Assembly (NCBI GenBank): GCA_029565685.1
Contig: JAKQNR010000001.1
Location: forward strand, 69,710 to 133,709
DNA from: a bacterium
GTDB lineage: Bacteria > Zhuqueibacterota > Zhuqueibacteria > Residuimicrobiales > Residuimicrobiaceae
DNA: 64,000 bases
Reading direction: 5' to 3'
Shown: positions 1 to 9,780 of the stretch, in pieces
Position numbering within the stretch: position 1 is the stretch's first letter
Layout: each line of letters begins with the position of its first letter
Notes under the pieces: model-generated
Told to the model about the DNA's origin: nothing
The model's database searches: none
The model's input: only the letters and a program-made list of their open reading frames with translations
Program-made: the position numbers and the translations under genes

Positions 1-2
1 TC

Positions 3-1316
3 TGGGTCTGCTCTTACCTGGCCGTCCTAAAAATCGGCGCCGTGGCAGTGCCCTTTTCCACCACCCTTACCCCTGAAGAATTCAACCGCAACGCCCGCTT
101 TACAGAGTGCAAAGCCATCTGCCTTTCGATCCGGCAGTATAAAAAGTATGCATCCGCCCTGCCGGCGTCGGTGGCCATGGTTTTTGATGAGTGTCTAGAC
201 CAGGAAGGTCCGTTGGCCTGGCCGGCGGAATCCAAAGACTTTAATTGGGATCAAGATGCAGCATTGATGCTCACCTCCGGAACCACCGCCGCGCCGAGAG
301 CGGTTCGCATCACCCATCATAACATCCAGGCGAACACCAACTCCATCATCGAGTATCTGGAACTGAACCACAATGAACGGATGATGGATATTCTGCCGTT
401 CTACTATTGCTTTGGCACCTCACTCCTGCATACCCATCTACGCGTCGGAGCGTCTTTGGTGCTGTGCAATTCCTTTGTTTATCCGGAACCGGTGCTGGAT
501 ACATTGGAAGAGTTGGAATGCACCGGCTTTGCCGGCGTGCCCTCGACGTACCAGCTCCTGCTGCGCAACAGCTCATTCCCGCGGCGCGTTAAAAAGCCGT
601 TGCGCAAAATTCAACAGGCGGGCGGCAAACTGCATAACGTGCTGATCAAAGAACTGGTCGCGTGCCAACCGCAGGCGCGGGTGTATGTGATGTACGGGCA
701 AACCGAGGCGACGGCGAGGCTCTCCTATTTGCCTCCTGAGCGGCTGCCGGAAAAACTCGGCTCCATGGGAAAGGGCATCCCCCAGGTTCAGCTGCGGGTG
801 CTGGATGAGTCCGGCAATCCGGTCAAGCCCGGTGAAGTGGGCGAGATCTATGCCACCGGTGAAAATATTTCCCCGGGCTACTGGAAAGATCCCCTGGCGA
901 GCGCAGAAAAATTTATCAACGGCGTTTTGAAAACAGGCGACCTGGCCACAGTGGATGAGGAGGGATTTATTTATATCGTCGATCGCAAAGCGGATTTTAT
1001 CAAATCCTTCGGATTCCGCGTAAGCAGCCAGGATGTCGAATCCTGCATTCTCGAACTGGAAGACGTGGTCTCTGCGGCGGTGATCGGCGAAGCGGACCTG
1101 GTGCGCGGCGAAGCCATTCGAGCATTCGTCGTCCTGCATCCGCACACACCCTTGACGACCGAGGACATCATCAACCATTGCCGGCGCCGCATGGCCCGCC
1201 ATATGGTCCCGCGCGACGTGACCGTGGTAGACAGCCTGCCGATGAACGCACACGGCAAAGTGGTCAAATCTGAACTGAAAAAATACGCTCGGCCGGTGCC
1301 TCAAGAGGCTTCCTAG
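3..1316 (+). CDS. AMP-dependent synthetase/ligase (acyl-CoA synthetase-like), 5' truncated by window edge
   Basis: Frame is open to the window start (WVCSYLAVLKIGAVAVPFSTTLTPEEF); TSGTTAAPRAV P-loop, YGQTEA, TGDLATVDEEGFIYIVDRKADFIKSFGFRVS, NAHGKVVKSEL motifs of the ANL superfamily. Confidence 0.93.
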   Translation, partial: WVCSYLAVLKIGAVAVPFSTTLTPEEFNRNARFTECKAICLSIRQYKKYASALPASVAMVFDECLDQEGPLAWPAESKDFNWDQDAALMLTSGTTAAPRAVRITHHNIQANTNSIIEYLELNHNERMMDILPFYYCFGTSLLHTHLRVGASLVLCNSFVYPEPVLDTLEELECTGFAGVPSTYQLLLRNSSFPRRVKKPLRKIQQAGGKLHNVLIKELVACQPQARVYVMYGQTEATARLSYLPPERLPEKLGSMGKGIPQVQLRVLDESGNPVKPGEVGEIYATGENISPGYWKDPLASAEKFINGVLKTGDLATVDEEGFIYIVDRKADFIKSFGFRVSSQDVESCILELEDVVSAAVIGEADLVRGEAIRAFVVLHPHTPLTTEDIINHCRRRMARHMVPRDVTVVDSLPMNAHGKVVKSELKKYARPVPQEAS

Positions 1317-1610
1317 CCTAGCGGCGTATATCAGTCCAAGGGCAAGCCGGCTGCACTTCAGCGCCCGAACGGCTCGCCTGTCCCCCCCACCCGCATCTCA
1401 TAATCCTTCTTCGTCCGACGGACGTCACAACTGCACTTACAATGAAGTCAGCCGAGATGTTCACGCATCGAACTCCCGGCGAACGCAGCAGCCGAATAAT
1501 CGCGAATGGTGCAATGAAAAAACCATTGCAATTGACCGCCATAGTTCGTACACTTTTCCATTTCAACCGGCTGCTTCTGCGGCGGCCGGTCAGCCAAGGA
1601 AAGGACTGCT

Positions 1611-2939
1611 ATGAGATCAAAATTCCCCGCAACCTTCTGGACCGCCAACACCATCGAACTCTTTGAACGCGCCGCCTATTACAGCGTGGCCTCCTTTGTA
1701 GTGATCTATCTGAATGAGACGCTGGGAATGGCGCCGACCAAATCCACCTTTCTTAACGGCACTCTGCTCTGGGGCCTCATCTATTTTCTGCCTATCCTCA
1801 GCGGAACGCTGGCCGATAAATTCGGCTTTAAGAAAGCCCTGACACTGGCTTTTTTTCTTCTCTCCCTGGGCTATTTGATCATGGGCAACCTGACCCGGTT
1901 CTGGCCCGCGCTGTCCGGCCAGACCGGGATCGCCATCGACTATACCCTGCCGGTGGTCATCGGCATAATCCTCATCGGCGTGGGCGGCTCTTTTGTCAAA
2001 CCGGTCATCTCAGGCACGGTGCAAAAGACCTCTGGCGCATTGGCCACGCTGGGGTTCGGCATTTTCTACATGGTGATCAACATCGGCTCCATGACCGGAC
2101 GCACCGCCTCTTTCTTTGTCCGCACCGCCTTCGGCATCCCTGCCATCTTTGCCTATGTGGCCACCTCCGCTGCACTGATCGGACTAGCCGTCACCCTGCT
2201 GATCTATAAAGAACCGGAATACCAGACAGCGACGGACGCCGGCGCCAAGCCCAAAACAGTCCGCCAGGCGCTGATCGGCATGGTCATCGTGCTGAAAAAC
2301 CTGCGCTTCGTTTTCTTTCTGGTGGTCATCGGCTTTTTCTGGTTCATCTATGTGCAGATCTATAATCTGATTCCACTTTACCTGCGTTTTGTAGATCCCG
2401 ACGCGCCGGTGGAGCTGTATACGCTGATGAATCCGGTCATGATCGTCTGCTTTCAATTGGTGATCACCCGGCTTTCCAAATCCTGGACTGCGGTGAAATC
2501 CATTATGGCCGGTGTAATCGTCACGGTGATCGGCATGGTGCTCAACATTGTTCCAGCCCTGTTGCACCAGAACGCCCAGACGCCCATCGATCTAGGCGCG
2601 TTTGCACTGCCGACAGCCGGCCTGTTCATCCTGATCTCCCTGGCCTCCATGGCGATCGGCGAGATGCTCGCGTCGCCCCGCATCTACCAATACATCGGTT
2701 CTATTGCGCCCAAAGGGCAAGAAGGGTTGTATCTCGGCTACTCAAACCTCCCACTCGCTCTCGGCACCATTGTAGGGGCGCCCATCGGCGGCATCCTGTT
2801 CACCAGCCTGGTCAAAAATCCAGCGGCACAGGGGCTGCCGCCTCAGACCACGCTGATGTGGCTGATCGTTGCAGCGATGGGCGTGATTTCCCTGGTGGGA
2901 TTATATATCTATGACCGTTTGCTGATCAAGGCGCAGTAA
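1611..2939 (+). CDS. MFS transporter (POT/PTR-like)
   Basis: 442 aa, multiple TM helices; N-terminal ERAAYYSVASFVVIYLNETLG resembles the POT-family ExxERxxYY region. Confidence 0.8.
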   Translation: MRSKFPATFWTANTIELFERAAYYSVASFVVIYLNETLGMAPTKSTFLNGTLLWGLIYFLPILSGTLADKFGFKKALTLAFFLLSLGYLIMGNLTRFWPALSGQTGIAIDYTLPVVIGIILIGVGGSFVKPVISGTVQKTSGALATLGFGIFYMVINIGSMTGRTASFFVRTAFGIPAIFAYVATSAALIGLAVTLLIYKEPEYQTATDAGAKPKTVRQALIGMVIVLKNLRFVFFLVVIGFFWFIYVQIYNLIPLYLRFVDPDAPVELYTLMNPVMIVCFQLVITRLSKSWTAVKSIMAGVIVTVIGMVLNIVPALLHQNAQTPIDLGAFALPTAGLFILISLASMAIGEMLASPRIYQYIGSIAPKGQEGLYLGYSNLPLALGTIVGAPIGGILFTSLVKNPAAQGLPPQTTLMWLIVAAMGVISLVGLYIYDRLLIKAQ

Positions 2940-2995
2940 GCATCGGTCGTTTTCCCATTACGGGTTCATGCCACCTAAACAAGAAAGAACAGTTT

Positions 2996-4054
2996 ATGTC
3001 GTTTCAGAAGGGTTGGGCGGCGCTGCATCTGCAATTCACATCGCGCGTGCCGCGTACCGAATATTCTGCCGATCAACACTGGCCTCTGGTTCAAGCGGTC
3101 ACCGGCGTCAAGGTGTCTGCAGACAGCCCGCCGGACCTGCAGGCGCAGGCCTCCGCCGCCTTCCGCAAGGCCTGGCACTACGATCTGGTGTGGAGCATCG
3201 CCGTCAGCCGGGAAGAATTCGGCGAACAGTATACTGAAATGGGCCATGCTGTGTATGCGCACGGCGGCCAGGATTACCTGCCCGCAGGCGCTGCAAGGTG
3301 GACCGATCCGGAACAAATTCTGAACCTGAACCCGGTGCAGCTATTCGGCATTCCGAATCACCACACCCTGGTCAGCCGCTTCAACAGCCATTACGCGGAA
3401 AAATGCCGCCAAACTCCTGAGGCGGTCAATATGACCGGCATTTATATAACCCTCATCTCCGGCCTGATCTATCTCTTCGGCTGGGAGGAGCTGCTGGTCG
3501 CAGCAGGAACCAGCGGCGAACGGTTCGGCGCATTGGCAGAGCGGTACCGCCGATGGATCCAGCCCTATTTTAATGCCCTGGCCGATGCCCAAGCGCCGGT
3601 GGTGATGATCCATGATGATTTTGTCTGGAGCAGCGGCCCGTTCCTGCATCCGGACTGGTACCGCCGGTTTCTCTTTCCCTCTTATCGTGCTCTGTTCGAG
3701 CCTCTGCGCCAAGCGGGAAAAATCATTCTGTTCACCTCTGACGGCGACTATACGCTGTTTATCGACGACCTGGTCGCCTGCGGGGTCAATGGGCTGGTGA
3801 TGGAACCCTTCACCGACATGGCCAAAGTCGCGACAAGTTATGGAGACCGCATCAGCTTTATCGGCAATGCCGACACCCGCGTGCTGCTGTCCGGCGGTAG
3901 AGATGAAATACGCAACGAGGTCAAACGGTGCATGGAGATCGGCAAAGCCCACCCAGGGTTTTTCATGGCCGTGGGCAATCACATTCCCGCCAACACACCG
4001 GTGGACAATGCCCTTTTCTACCAGGAGATGTACCAGGAGTTGAGCAGGCGCTGA
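2996..4054 (+). CDS. Uroporphyrinogen decarboxylase-fold (URO-D family) protein
   Basis: VMIHDDFVWSSGPFLHPDWYRRFLFPSYRALFEPLRQAGK.ILFTSDGDY and C-terminal VGNHIPANTPVDNALFYQEMYQE, typical of methyltransferase-type URO-D proteins. Confidence 0.85.
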   Translation: MSFQKGWAALHLQFTSRVPRTEYSADQHWPLVQAVTGVKVSADSPPDLQAQASAAFRKAWHYDLVWSIAVSREEFGEQYTEMGHAVYAHGGQDYLPAGAARWTDPEQILNLNPVQLFGIPNHHTLVSRFNSHYAEKCRQTPEAVNMTGIYITLISGLIYLFGWEELLVAAGTSGERFGALAERYRRWIQPYFNALADAQAPVVMIHDDFVWSSGPFLHPDWYRRFLFPSYRALFEPLRQAGKIILFTSDGDYTLFIDDLVACGVNGLVMEPFTDMAKVATSYGDRISFIGNADTRVLLSGGRDEIRNEVKRCMEIGKAHPGFFMAVGNHIPANTPVDNALFYQEMYQELSRR

Positions 4055-4055
4055 C

Positions 4056-4256
4056 CTGCACCTCTTCTCAACCGCTGTGTTGAGGTCACTCTTTCCCTTC
4101 CATTACGCCTATGATGCAGAGGATCACCGGGAGACCTCTTTGCGCGGCGCGCCGGCCGAAGTGGCGGAGGCGTTGAAAAAGGAACTGCAGGCCCGTCTAA
4201 GCACAGCGGGCATGGAGGTGTTGGAGGGGAGGATCACCCACCTGATATATTCATGA
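4056..4256 (+). pseudogene. Remnant of SPFH/band-7 domain protein
   Basis: Unannotated frame reads AVLRSLFPFHYAYDAEDHRETSLRGAPAEVAEALKKELQARLSTAGMEVLEGRITHLIYS*, matching the internal SPFH segment (YDAED..SLRG..EEVSEAL..ELQ.R...AG.EVLEARLTHLAY); N- and C-terminal parts absent. Confidence 0.75.
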
Positions 4257-4259
4257 GGG

Positions 4260-4434
4260 ATGAAAAAAATTACTGCCCCGCATCGACCGCCGTCTCTAGA
4301 ATCTTTTGCACCGATGGGCCGATGATGATCTGCGCAGCCTCAACCGTCAAATCAAGTCTCTTGTGCGGGAAGCGGCGATGCAGGCGGGTCGAATGAAACG
4401 GGCGAAAAAAACACACTGCCAAAGCAGCGATTGA
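4260..4434 (+). pseudogene. Remnant of Arc-like small DNA-binding protein found beside SPFH genes
   Basis: Frame at 4270 reads LLPRIDRRL*NLLHRWADDDLRSLNRQIKSLVREAAMQAGRMKRAKKTH*; in-frame TAG plus a frame change in an A7 run after the ATG at 4260. Confidence 0.65.
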
Positions 4435-4495
4435 GCAACAGACACACGGCGTAAACGCCCATGCGGAGTTAAAACTCACACTCCGCCAGAGACGA

Positions 4496-5284
4496 TCAAT
4501 GTTGGGGACACTGGGACGGCCGGTGCGCCGGCAGGCTGATGGTAAAGTGCGTCCCCTCTCCCAGGCGGCTCTGCACCGTAAGAGTGCCCTGATGGCGGGA
4601 GACGATCTCCTTGCACACATACAGACCAAGCCCATGACCGCAGGCATGGCCGCTGTGAAAAGGCTGAAATAACGTAGACAACGTAGCGCGATCCATGCCC
4701 GGACCGTTGTCGCACAGGCTGCACACCACCATCTGGCTCTTCTCCTGATAGCCGGTTTTGATGCGCAGGGAGACATCCGGACAAGCCTGCAGAGCGTTGT
4801 ATAGAAGATTAAACAGCACCTGGCGGATCTGCGATTCCACGCCGCAGATCAAAGGCAGGTTTTCAGCCGCGCAGAATGAGACTGCGGTTTTATGTTTGCG
4901 TAAAAAGGACTTGAGGACAAATAAAAAATCAGCGATGACCAGGTTAAGGGAGAGAGGGACAGGATGAAAGTCGGGTTTGACGCCTGAGAAAAGCGCCTGG
5001 GTCAACTCAAAAGCGTCGCGCAGCGCCTGAGCGGCGCAGTGCAGGCGCTCCGTCGCCGAGCCATACTCCTGCTGCGCCATGCACTGCAGCGCCACCTCCA
5101 GATTGCCATAACCGATGGTGAGTTGGTTATTCATCTCATGGCCGATGCTGGCGGCCAGAGTGCCGGCCATGAGCAGGCTTTGCTGCTGCAAAAGCCGCCC
5201 GCTTTGCTCCTCGATATCTGCCGCAGCAGCCGCCGTCTCAATCTCCCTGGTCAGGGCTGCCGCATGTGCTTGATCCCAGCTCAT
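4496..5284 (-). CDS. Sensor histidine kinase core (HisKA + HATPase_c), no sensor domain
   Basis: ASIGHEMNNQLT H-box; FNLLYNALQACPD (N-box), CDNGPGMD (G1), GHGLGLYVCKEIV (G2). Confidence 0.88.
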   Translation of the reverse strand: MSWDQAHAAALTREIETAAAAADIEEQSGRLLQQQSLLMAGTLAASIGHEMNNQLTIGYGNLEVALQCMAQQEYGSATERLHCAAQALRDAFELTQALFSGVKPDFHPVPLSLNLVIADFLFVLKSFLRKHKTAVSFCAAENLPLICGVESQIRQVLFNLLYNALQACPDVSLRIKTGYQEKSQMVVCSLCDNGPGMDRATLSTLFQPFHSGHACGHGLGLYVCKEIVSRHQGTLTVQSRLGEGTHFTISLPAHRPSQCPQH

Positions 5285-5443
5285 TCACACGCTCCTCTGC
5301 CTTTTTTCTGCCCATTCTACGCCCCATCTCCCGTCTGACTGGGACATGCAAGCCTCATGGAGACGAGGCAGCACGTAGAATAAGTGACCCTGTTATCTTA
5401 CCTAGGGAAAGAGGCAATTCTCATACCAGTCGAAATGGGTCTT

Positions 5444-6517
5444 TTAGAGCAGCGAGCGTTTTTTTTCCAGGTAATAGCTGTAATTGGCCAGAGTGACTTC
5501 AGGCGGCACTCGGTGATCCACGCAGGGGATAAAACCGCCTTGTTGCAGCAGCGGGGTCAGACGATCCCATTCACGGTCGATGGCCCCACGACCGGCGATG
5601 AGAGCTCGCTTATCCACGCCGCCGATCAACAGCAGCTGATCGCCATAGTCCTGGCGCAAGCGAATCGCATCGGTGTGGGCAGCCTCCAAGGGAAACATGA
5701 CGCGAATGCCCGATTCCAGCCAACCCGGAACCAGCTCATAGATGCAACCGTCACAATCCAGAACATTATGCACAATGCCTTTGGCCTTCAGGCTGGAGGT
5801 GATCTCCTTGTAGCGCGGCACCATCAGCTCATGAAACAGTCGCGGAGACATCAAGGGGCCGTGATTGTAGCACATATCCTCCCACCACCAGGCCACGTCC
5901 ACCAGTCCACGGGGGATCCGCTCGATCAACTGAAGGGTCAGCAGAACGAGGTGATCCATCATCTCCCCCACCCAGTCTTTTTCAGACATAAGCGCATAAG
6001 AAAAATTTTCCACGCCCATCCAATTGCGCAACCAGCCGTAGAGCGATCCAGCGTTAAAAATAACCGGCAGGCCGGTGCGCTTGGCCTGTTGGCTGAACAA
6101 AGCCAGATCTACGCAACGTTCCGGATGTGACGGATCCAGTCTCTCCCGCTTGAACGTTTCCCAATCCGCGCGGCTTTCGATGACATATTTGAGGTAGCGG
6201 GGAATGGTCGAACCGGTGGAAGGCACTTCGCAGAGGTTGCCATCCGTGTCTTGCAAAATAAGATGATCGCCCCTGTCTTCCAACACTCTTTTTTCAAACG
6301 CCGGATGCAATCCGTTTGGCAATGAGAGCAGGGGAAAAATGGAAACCCCTTCGAGACCGAGATAACACTCCACCTCGCTGTTGGTGATGACCGAGCGCGG
6401 CAATCCCTGTTTATGCCACTCGGTGATGGTTTCATCCCAATAGCCAAACTCAAAATCAGGGATCGAATCCGGCTTTTCATGATTGAGAACGGCGAGAAAG
6501 CGTTCACGTGTTGTCAT
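5444..6517 (-). CDS. Uroporphyrinogen decarboxylase family protein
   Basis: MTTRERFLAVLNHEKPDSIPDFEFGYWDET N-terminus; WWWEDMCYNHGPLMSPRLFHELMVPRYKEI; GGVDKRALIAG. Confidence 0.9.
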   Translation of the reverse strand: MTTRERFLAVLNHEKPDSIPDFEFGYWDETITEWHKQGLPRSVITNSEVECYLGLEGVSIFPLLSLPNGLHPAFEKRVLEDRGDHLILQDTDGNLCEVPSTGSTIPRYLKYVIESRADWETFKRERLDPSHPERCVDLALFSQQAKRTGLPVIFNAGSLYGWLRNWMGVENFSYALMSEKDWVGEMMDHLVLLTLQLIERIPRGLVDVAWWWEDMCYNHGPLMSPRLFHELMVPRYKEITSSLKAKGIVHNVLDCDGCIYELVPGWLESGIRVMFPLEAAHTDAIRLRQDYGDQLLLIGGVDKRALIAGRGAIDREWDRLTPLLQQGGFIPCVDHRVPPEVTLANYSYYLEKKRSLL

Positions 6518-6548
6518 AGAGAGTCCTTTTATCTGCGTTGACGGCGTA

Positions 6549-8819
6549 TTATCTGCCGATAAATTTCTTGATGTTGTCCGTCATCACCTGCGTCATGGCG
6601 GCGTAGGCCTTGGCGACGCCGTGCTGATTTCGGCGCGCTTCATACAGCTTTTGCACCCACTGATACTTGCCCTCAGGGGCCAGAGACAGCGTTTTCGCAA
6701 AGGCGACGTGCAGCAGGCCGGCCGGCAGGCGATCGTAGAGCTGCCACACCGAGTCGACCGGTTGATCGGGCGTGGTTTCAAGGATCACCAGGCTCTGCTT
6801 TTTATCCAGACGCTGGGCAAGAAAACCCTGCAGATTCAAAGCCTGTGTCGGCGTGAGCCGCAGCAGCAGTTTTACGCGTCCGGCGGCCAGCAGGGCGGAG
6901 ATCTGCGCGCTGTCGGCAAGCGTGGTTTCGACAACGCCGTTTTCCTCTGCCCAGGTTTGCACCAACGTGTGCCCCCAGCTGCTGAGTCCTTTGCCGTCGA
7001 ACACAGGATCCTGCGGCGAGCGAAGGCACAGCCAATTGACGCCGGCGCGGTACAGCAGGCGGGCATGAGCGGCATTCTGGTGCAGCGATTCCGTTCCGTT
7101 GAGAGCGATGGCGGCGCACAGCCTGGCGCCGGACGCCGCCTCATCGAAACTGACGCTGTTTTTGAAACGGAGCAGCTTGGATCCTTCACGAATGCGGCGC
7201 TCCAGGTCATCGTATGCGGCGAACAGGTCTTTTTCCTCCGCCGTAGCGGGCAGTGGGTAAACCACGCAGCGCACAGCCGCAGGGATGGCGCGATCTCGCA
7301 GAGAGTCGGCTTTTGCCAGAGTGGTCGCCGGCTGAAAAGAAAAATCAATCTGATCGCCGAACAAGTGAAAGAAATAGCCGCTGCGATTTCCGCCGAACAA
7401 CAGAGTGCCGGGCGCATCGGCCAAAACGGTCAGCAGCTCCACACAGCGCTCTCCGACGACCTGCAGCGCCTGAACATTGAGCGTCGACGGGTCATCTTCG
7501 AACTGATGATAAAACGGATGGTCTCCTGTAGAGGAGACATAAAAAGCCGGAATGCCCTGTTCGACAAAATAGGCATGATCTGAGCCGAACACGCCGCTGC
7601 CGCGGTAGAGTTTCAGTTTTTTACTCACCGAATCATTGTGGCTTCGCACCCAGGGGTCCAGCAGGTCAAAAAAGTAGTTCCGGCCGCTGATGCTGACTCC
7701 GCCGTCGCCGGCGCCGACCATATCTAGATTGACGTTGGCGACGATCTTTTCCGCCGGGACTGAGGGATGAAGGGTGAAGTAGCGGGAGCCGAGCAAGCCC
7801 TGCTCTTCGCCGCCAAAGCAAGCAAAGATGATCGAGCGCTTGAGTTTTTTCTGCCTGATCACTCGGGCCATCTCCATCACCACCGCTGTTCCGGAGGCGT
7901 TATCGTCTGCGCCGGCGTAAAGATGACCATCCAGGGAAAGACCGTTGTGATCCATGTGGGCGCCGACAACCAGGTATTCGTCGGCAAGAACCGGATCCGT
8001 GCCGCGGACCACGACCAGGACGTTTTCGCCTTCCTGGACGGCCGCCAGATCAAACCGGCTGCTCATCGCCATCCTCCGATGAAAGGAAAAAGAGTGGGGT
8101 TTGTCAGCCAGGTCGCGAAGGAGATGATCAATGTTTTTGTGGCATCCGGTAAAGAGGTCGCGCGCCACTTTTTTAGAGATGTTGAAAATGGGCATGTGCG
8201 GTCGATATCCTTCTGCGGTGATCGTAACGCCGCGCAGAGGCCAATCGCCCCGGTCCAGCATCAACAGGCCGGAAGCCCCTTTTTGTTCAGCGGTGCGCAC
8301 CTTGTAAAACCGCTCGTTGGCAAACGCCCAATCCTGGCCATTCTGCGGCACGCCGCGTTGAATCAATACGATCTTGCCCTTTACGTCCATGCCCGCATAA
8401 TCGTCCCAGCCCATGGAGGGTTCAGAGATGCCGTAGCCGATAAAAACCACCTCTGCGGAAAGCTCGGCGGAGCCCGAGTTTTGATACGGGATGAAATCAA
8501 CATTCTCCCGGTATTCGATGGCGCCATAAGAGCTGTTGAGCAGCTTCAATTTAGCCTTTTTCTTCTGCTCGGTGACCAGCATGGGAAATATCTGCAAATA
8601 GCCGTTCTCATCGCCCATGGGCGTCAATCCCCAGCTCTTCAGCTGGTTGCTGATCCACAGCGCGGCGTTGCGCGCCTCCGTAGTGCCGGTCTTGCGGCCT
8701 TTGTATTTCGGCAGGCACAGCTCCTCGACATAAGAAAATGCGGCTGATCCATCAAAAGCGTCCTGGGCCGCGGTGAACGAGAACAATAGTAAAACAAAGA
8801 TCACGCTCTTTTTCATCAA
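6549..8819 (-). CDS. M28 family metallopeptidase with PA domain and an extra C-terminal domain
   Basis: Signal peptide; VVGAHMDHNGLSLDGHLYAGADDNASGTAVVMEMAR, CFGGEEQGLLGSRYF, NVNLDMVG, FEDDPSTLN metal-ligand motifs; ~250-aa C-terminal extension. Confidence 0.9.
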   Translation of the reverse strand: MMKKSVIFVLLLFSFTAAQDAFDGSAAFSYVEELCLPKYKGRKTGTTEARNAALWISNQLKSWGLTPMGDENGYLQIFPMLVTEQKKKAKLKLLNSSYGAIEYRENVDFIPYQNSGSAELSAEVVFIGYGISEPSMGWDDYAGMDVKGKIVLIQRGVPQNGQDWAFANERFYKVRTAEQKGASGLLMLDRGDWPLRGVTITAEGYRPHMPIFNISKKVARDLFTGCHKNIDHLLRDLADKPHSFSFHRRMAMSSRFDLAAVQEGENVLVVVRGTDPVLADEYLVVGAHMDHNGLSLDGHLYAGADDNASGTAVVMEMARVIRQKKLKRSIIFACFGGEEQGLLGSRYFTLHPSVPAEKIVANVNLDMVGAGDGGVSISGRNYFFDLLDPWVRSHNDSVSKKLKLYRGSGVFGSDHAYFVEQGIPAFYVSSTGDHPFYHQFEDDPSTLNVQALQVVGERCVELLTVLADAPGTLLFGGNRSGYFFHLFGDQIDFSFQPATTLAKADSLRDRAIPAAVRCVVYPLPATAEEKDLFAAYDDLERRIREGSKLLRFKNSVSFDEAASGARLCAAIALNGTESLHQNAAHARLLYRAGVNWLCLRSPQDPVFDGKGLSSWGHTLVQTWAEENGVVETTLADSAQISALLAAGRVKLLLRLTPTQALNLQGFLAQRLDKKQSLVILETTPDQPVDSVWQLYDRLPAGLLHVAFAKTLSLAPEGKYQWVQKLYEARRNQHGVAKAYAAMTQVMTDNIKKFIGR

Positions 8820-9002
8820 ATCGTCCTTTGCGCAGTTTGGGGTTCCGTTAGGATCAACCGATCAGGGTGAAATCAGCAACCTGAAGATTGACTAAACTTT
8901 TATTTTATTAAAAATAATCCTCTCCTGCAAGCGAAAAAAAACGGTTGGCGCAGGAATGAGCTGAATACTTGACGAAAAAGCGACCGCGGGGTTTGGTAGA
9001 TA

Positions 9003-9031
9003 TTGACATTGTAGAATGATTTATCTATATT
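9003..9031 (+). promoter_or_regulatory. Sigma70-type promoter upstream of ERCC4-HhH gene
   Basis: TTGACA, 17-nt spacer, TATATT; 38 nt upstream of ATG at 9069. Confidence 0.7.
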
Positions 9032-9068
9032 AAAAGCTGCAAATTGAACGTGTTAATAGGAAAGCCCT

Positions 9069-9749
9069 ATGCAGGGTGCCATCATACCTGTCATTGCGGA
9101 CGATCGTGAGAGAAAAAGTGATGCGGTCAACGAGCTGCTCAGGCTTCCTCAGGTTCGACTGACCATTCACAGACTGCCGGTGGGCGACTATCTGGTCGCC
9201 GGCCGTCTTCTCTTTGAACGTAAAACAATATGCGATCTAGCGGCATCTATCAGGGACGGTCGGTTATTCGCTCAAGCGCGACGTCTCGCAGCTGCAAAAG
9301 GAATGCCGGCGCTGATCGTGCAGGGCACGGGAGCCGAATTTCACGCTCAGGGGATGAGCCGCGAAGCGATCCAGGGGGCATTGGTAAGCCTAGCCTTTAG
9401 ATTCGGGATTCCAGTATTGCGCGCCCGGGACGGTCGCGAATGCGTTTCCCTCATGCTCTATGCCGCCGCACAGACCGCGGACGGCAAAAAAGTACTGCTG
9501 CGACGGCCGGCCGCCTTGGGAAAAAACAAACAGCGTCGCCAAATGTATATCTTGCAGGGCTTGCCCGGCGTCGGCGATGTGCGCAGCCGAAATTTGCTGG
9601 AACGATTTCAGACTCCGGCTCATGTTTTCACGGCATCCATCGATGAACTCAAACAGGTCCAGGGTATCGGCCGAATCCAGGCAGAAAAAATTTACTCCCT
9701 CATCCATGAAAACCCTGCCGAATATCGCTTCTCTGCAGGCCATCGATGA
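9069..9749 (+). CDS. ERCC4 (XPF-type) nuclease domain protein with C-terminal helix-hairpin-helix
   Basis: ADDRERKSD, GDYLVAGRLLFERKTICDLAASIRDGR (ERKxxxD nuclease motif), LPGVGDVRSRNLLERF and VQGIGRIQAEKIYSLI HhH motifs. Confidence 0.85.
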   Translation: MQGAIIPVIADDRERKSDAVNELLRLPQVRLTIHRLPVGDYLVAGRLLFERKTICDLAASIRDGRLFAQARRLAAAKGMPALIVQGTGAEFHAQGMSREAIQGALVSLAFRFGIPVLRARDGRECVSLMLYAAAQTADGKKVLLRRPAALGKNKQRRQMYILQGLPGVGDVRSRNLLERFQTPAHVFTASIDELKQVQGIGRIQAEKIYSLIHENPAEYRFSAGHR

Positions 9750-9780
9750 ACCAGGGTGCACTTAAAAAAAAGGAATCTTC

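Noticed and set aside
573-1304. 243-aa minus-strand ORF
   Set aside because: Antisense to the AMP-binding enzyme; shadow ORF.
6483-8747. Two plus-strand ORFs of 366 and 326 aa
   Set aside because: Antisense to the M28 peptidase gene; no family motifs.
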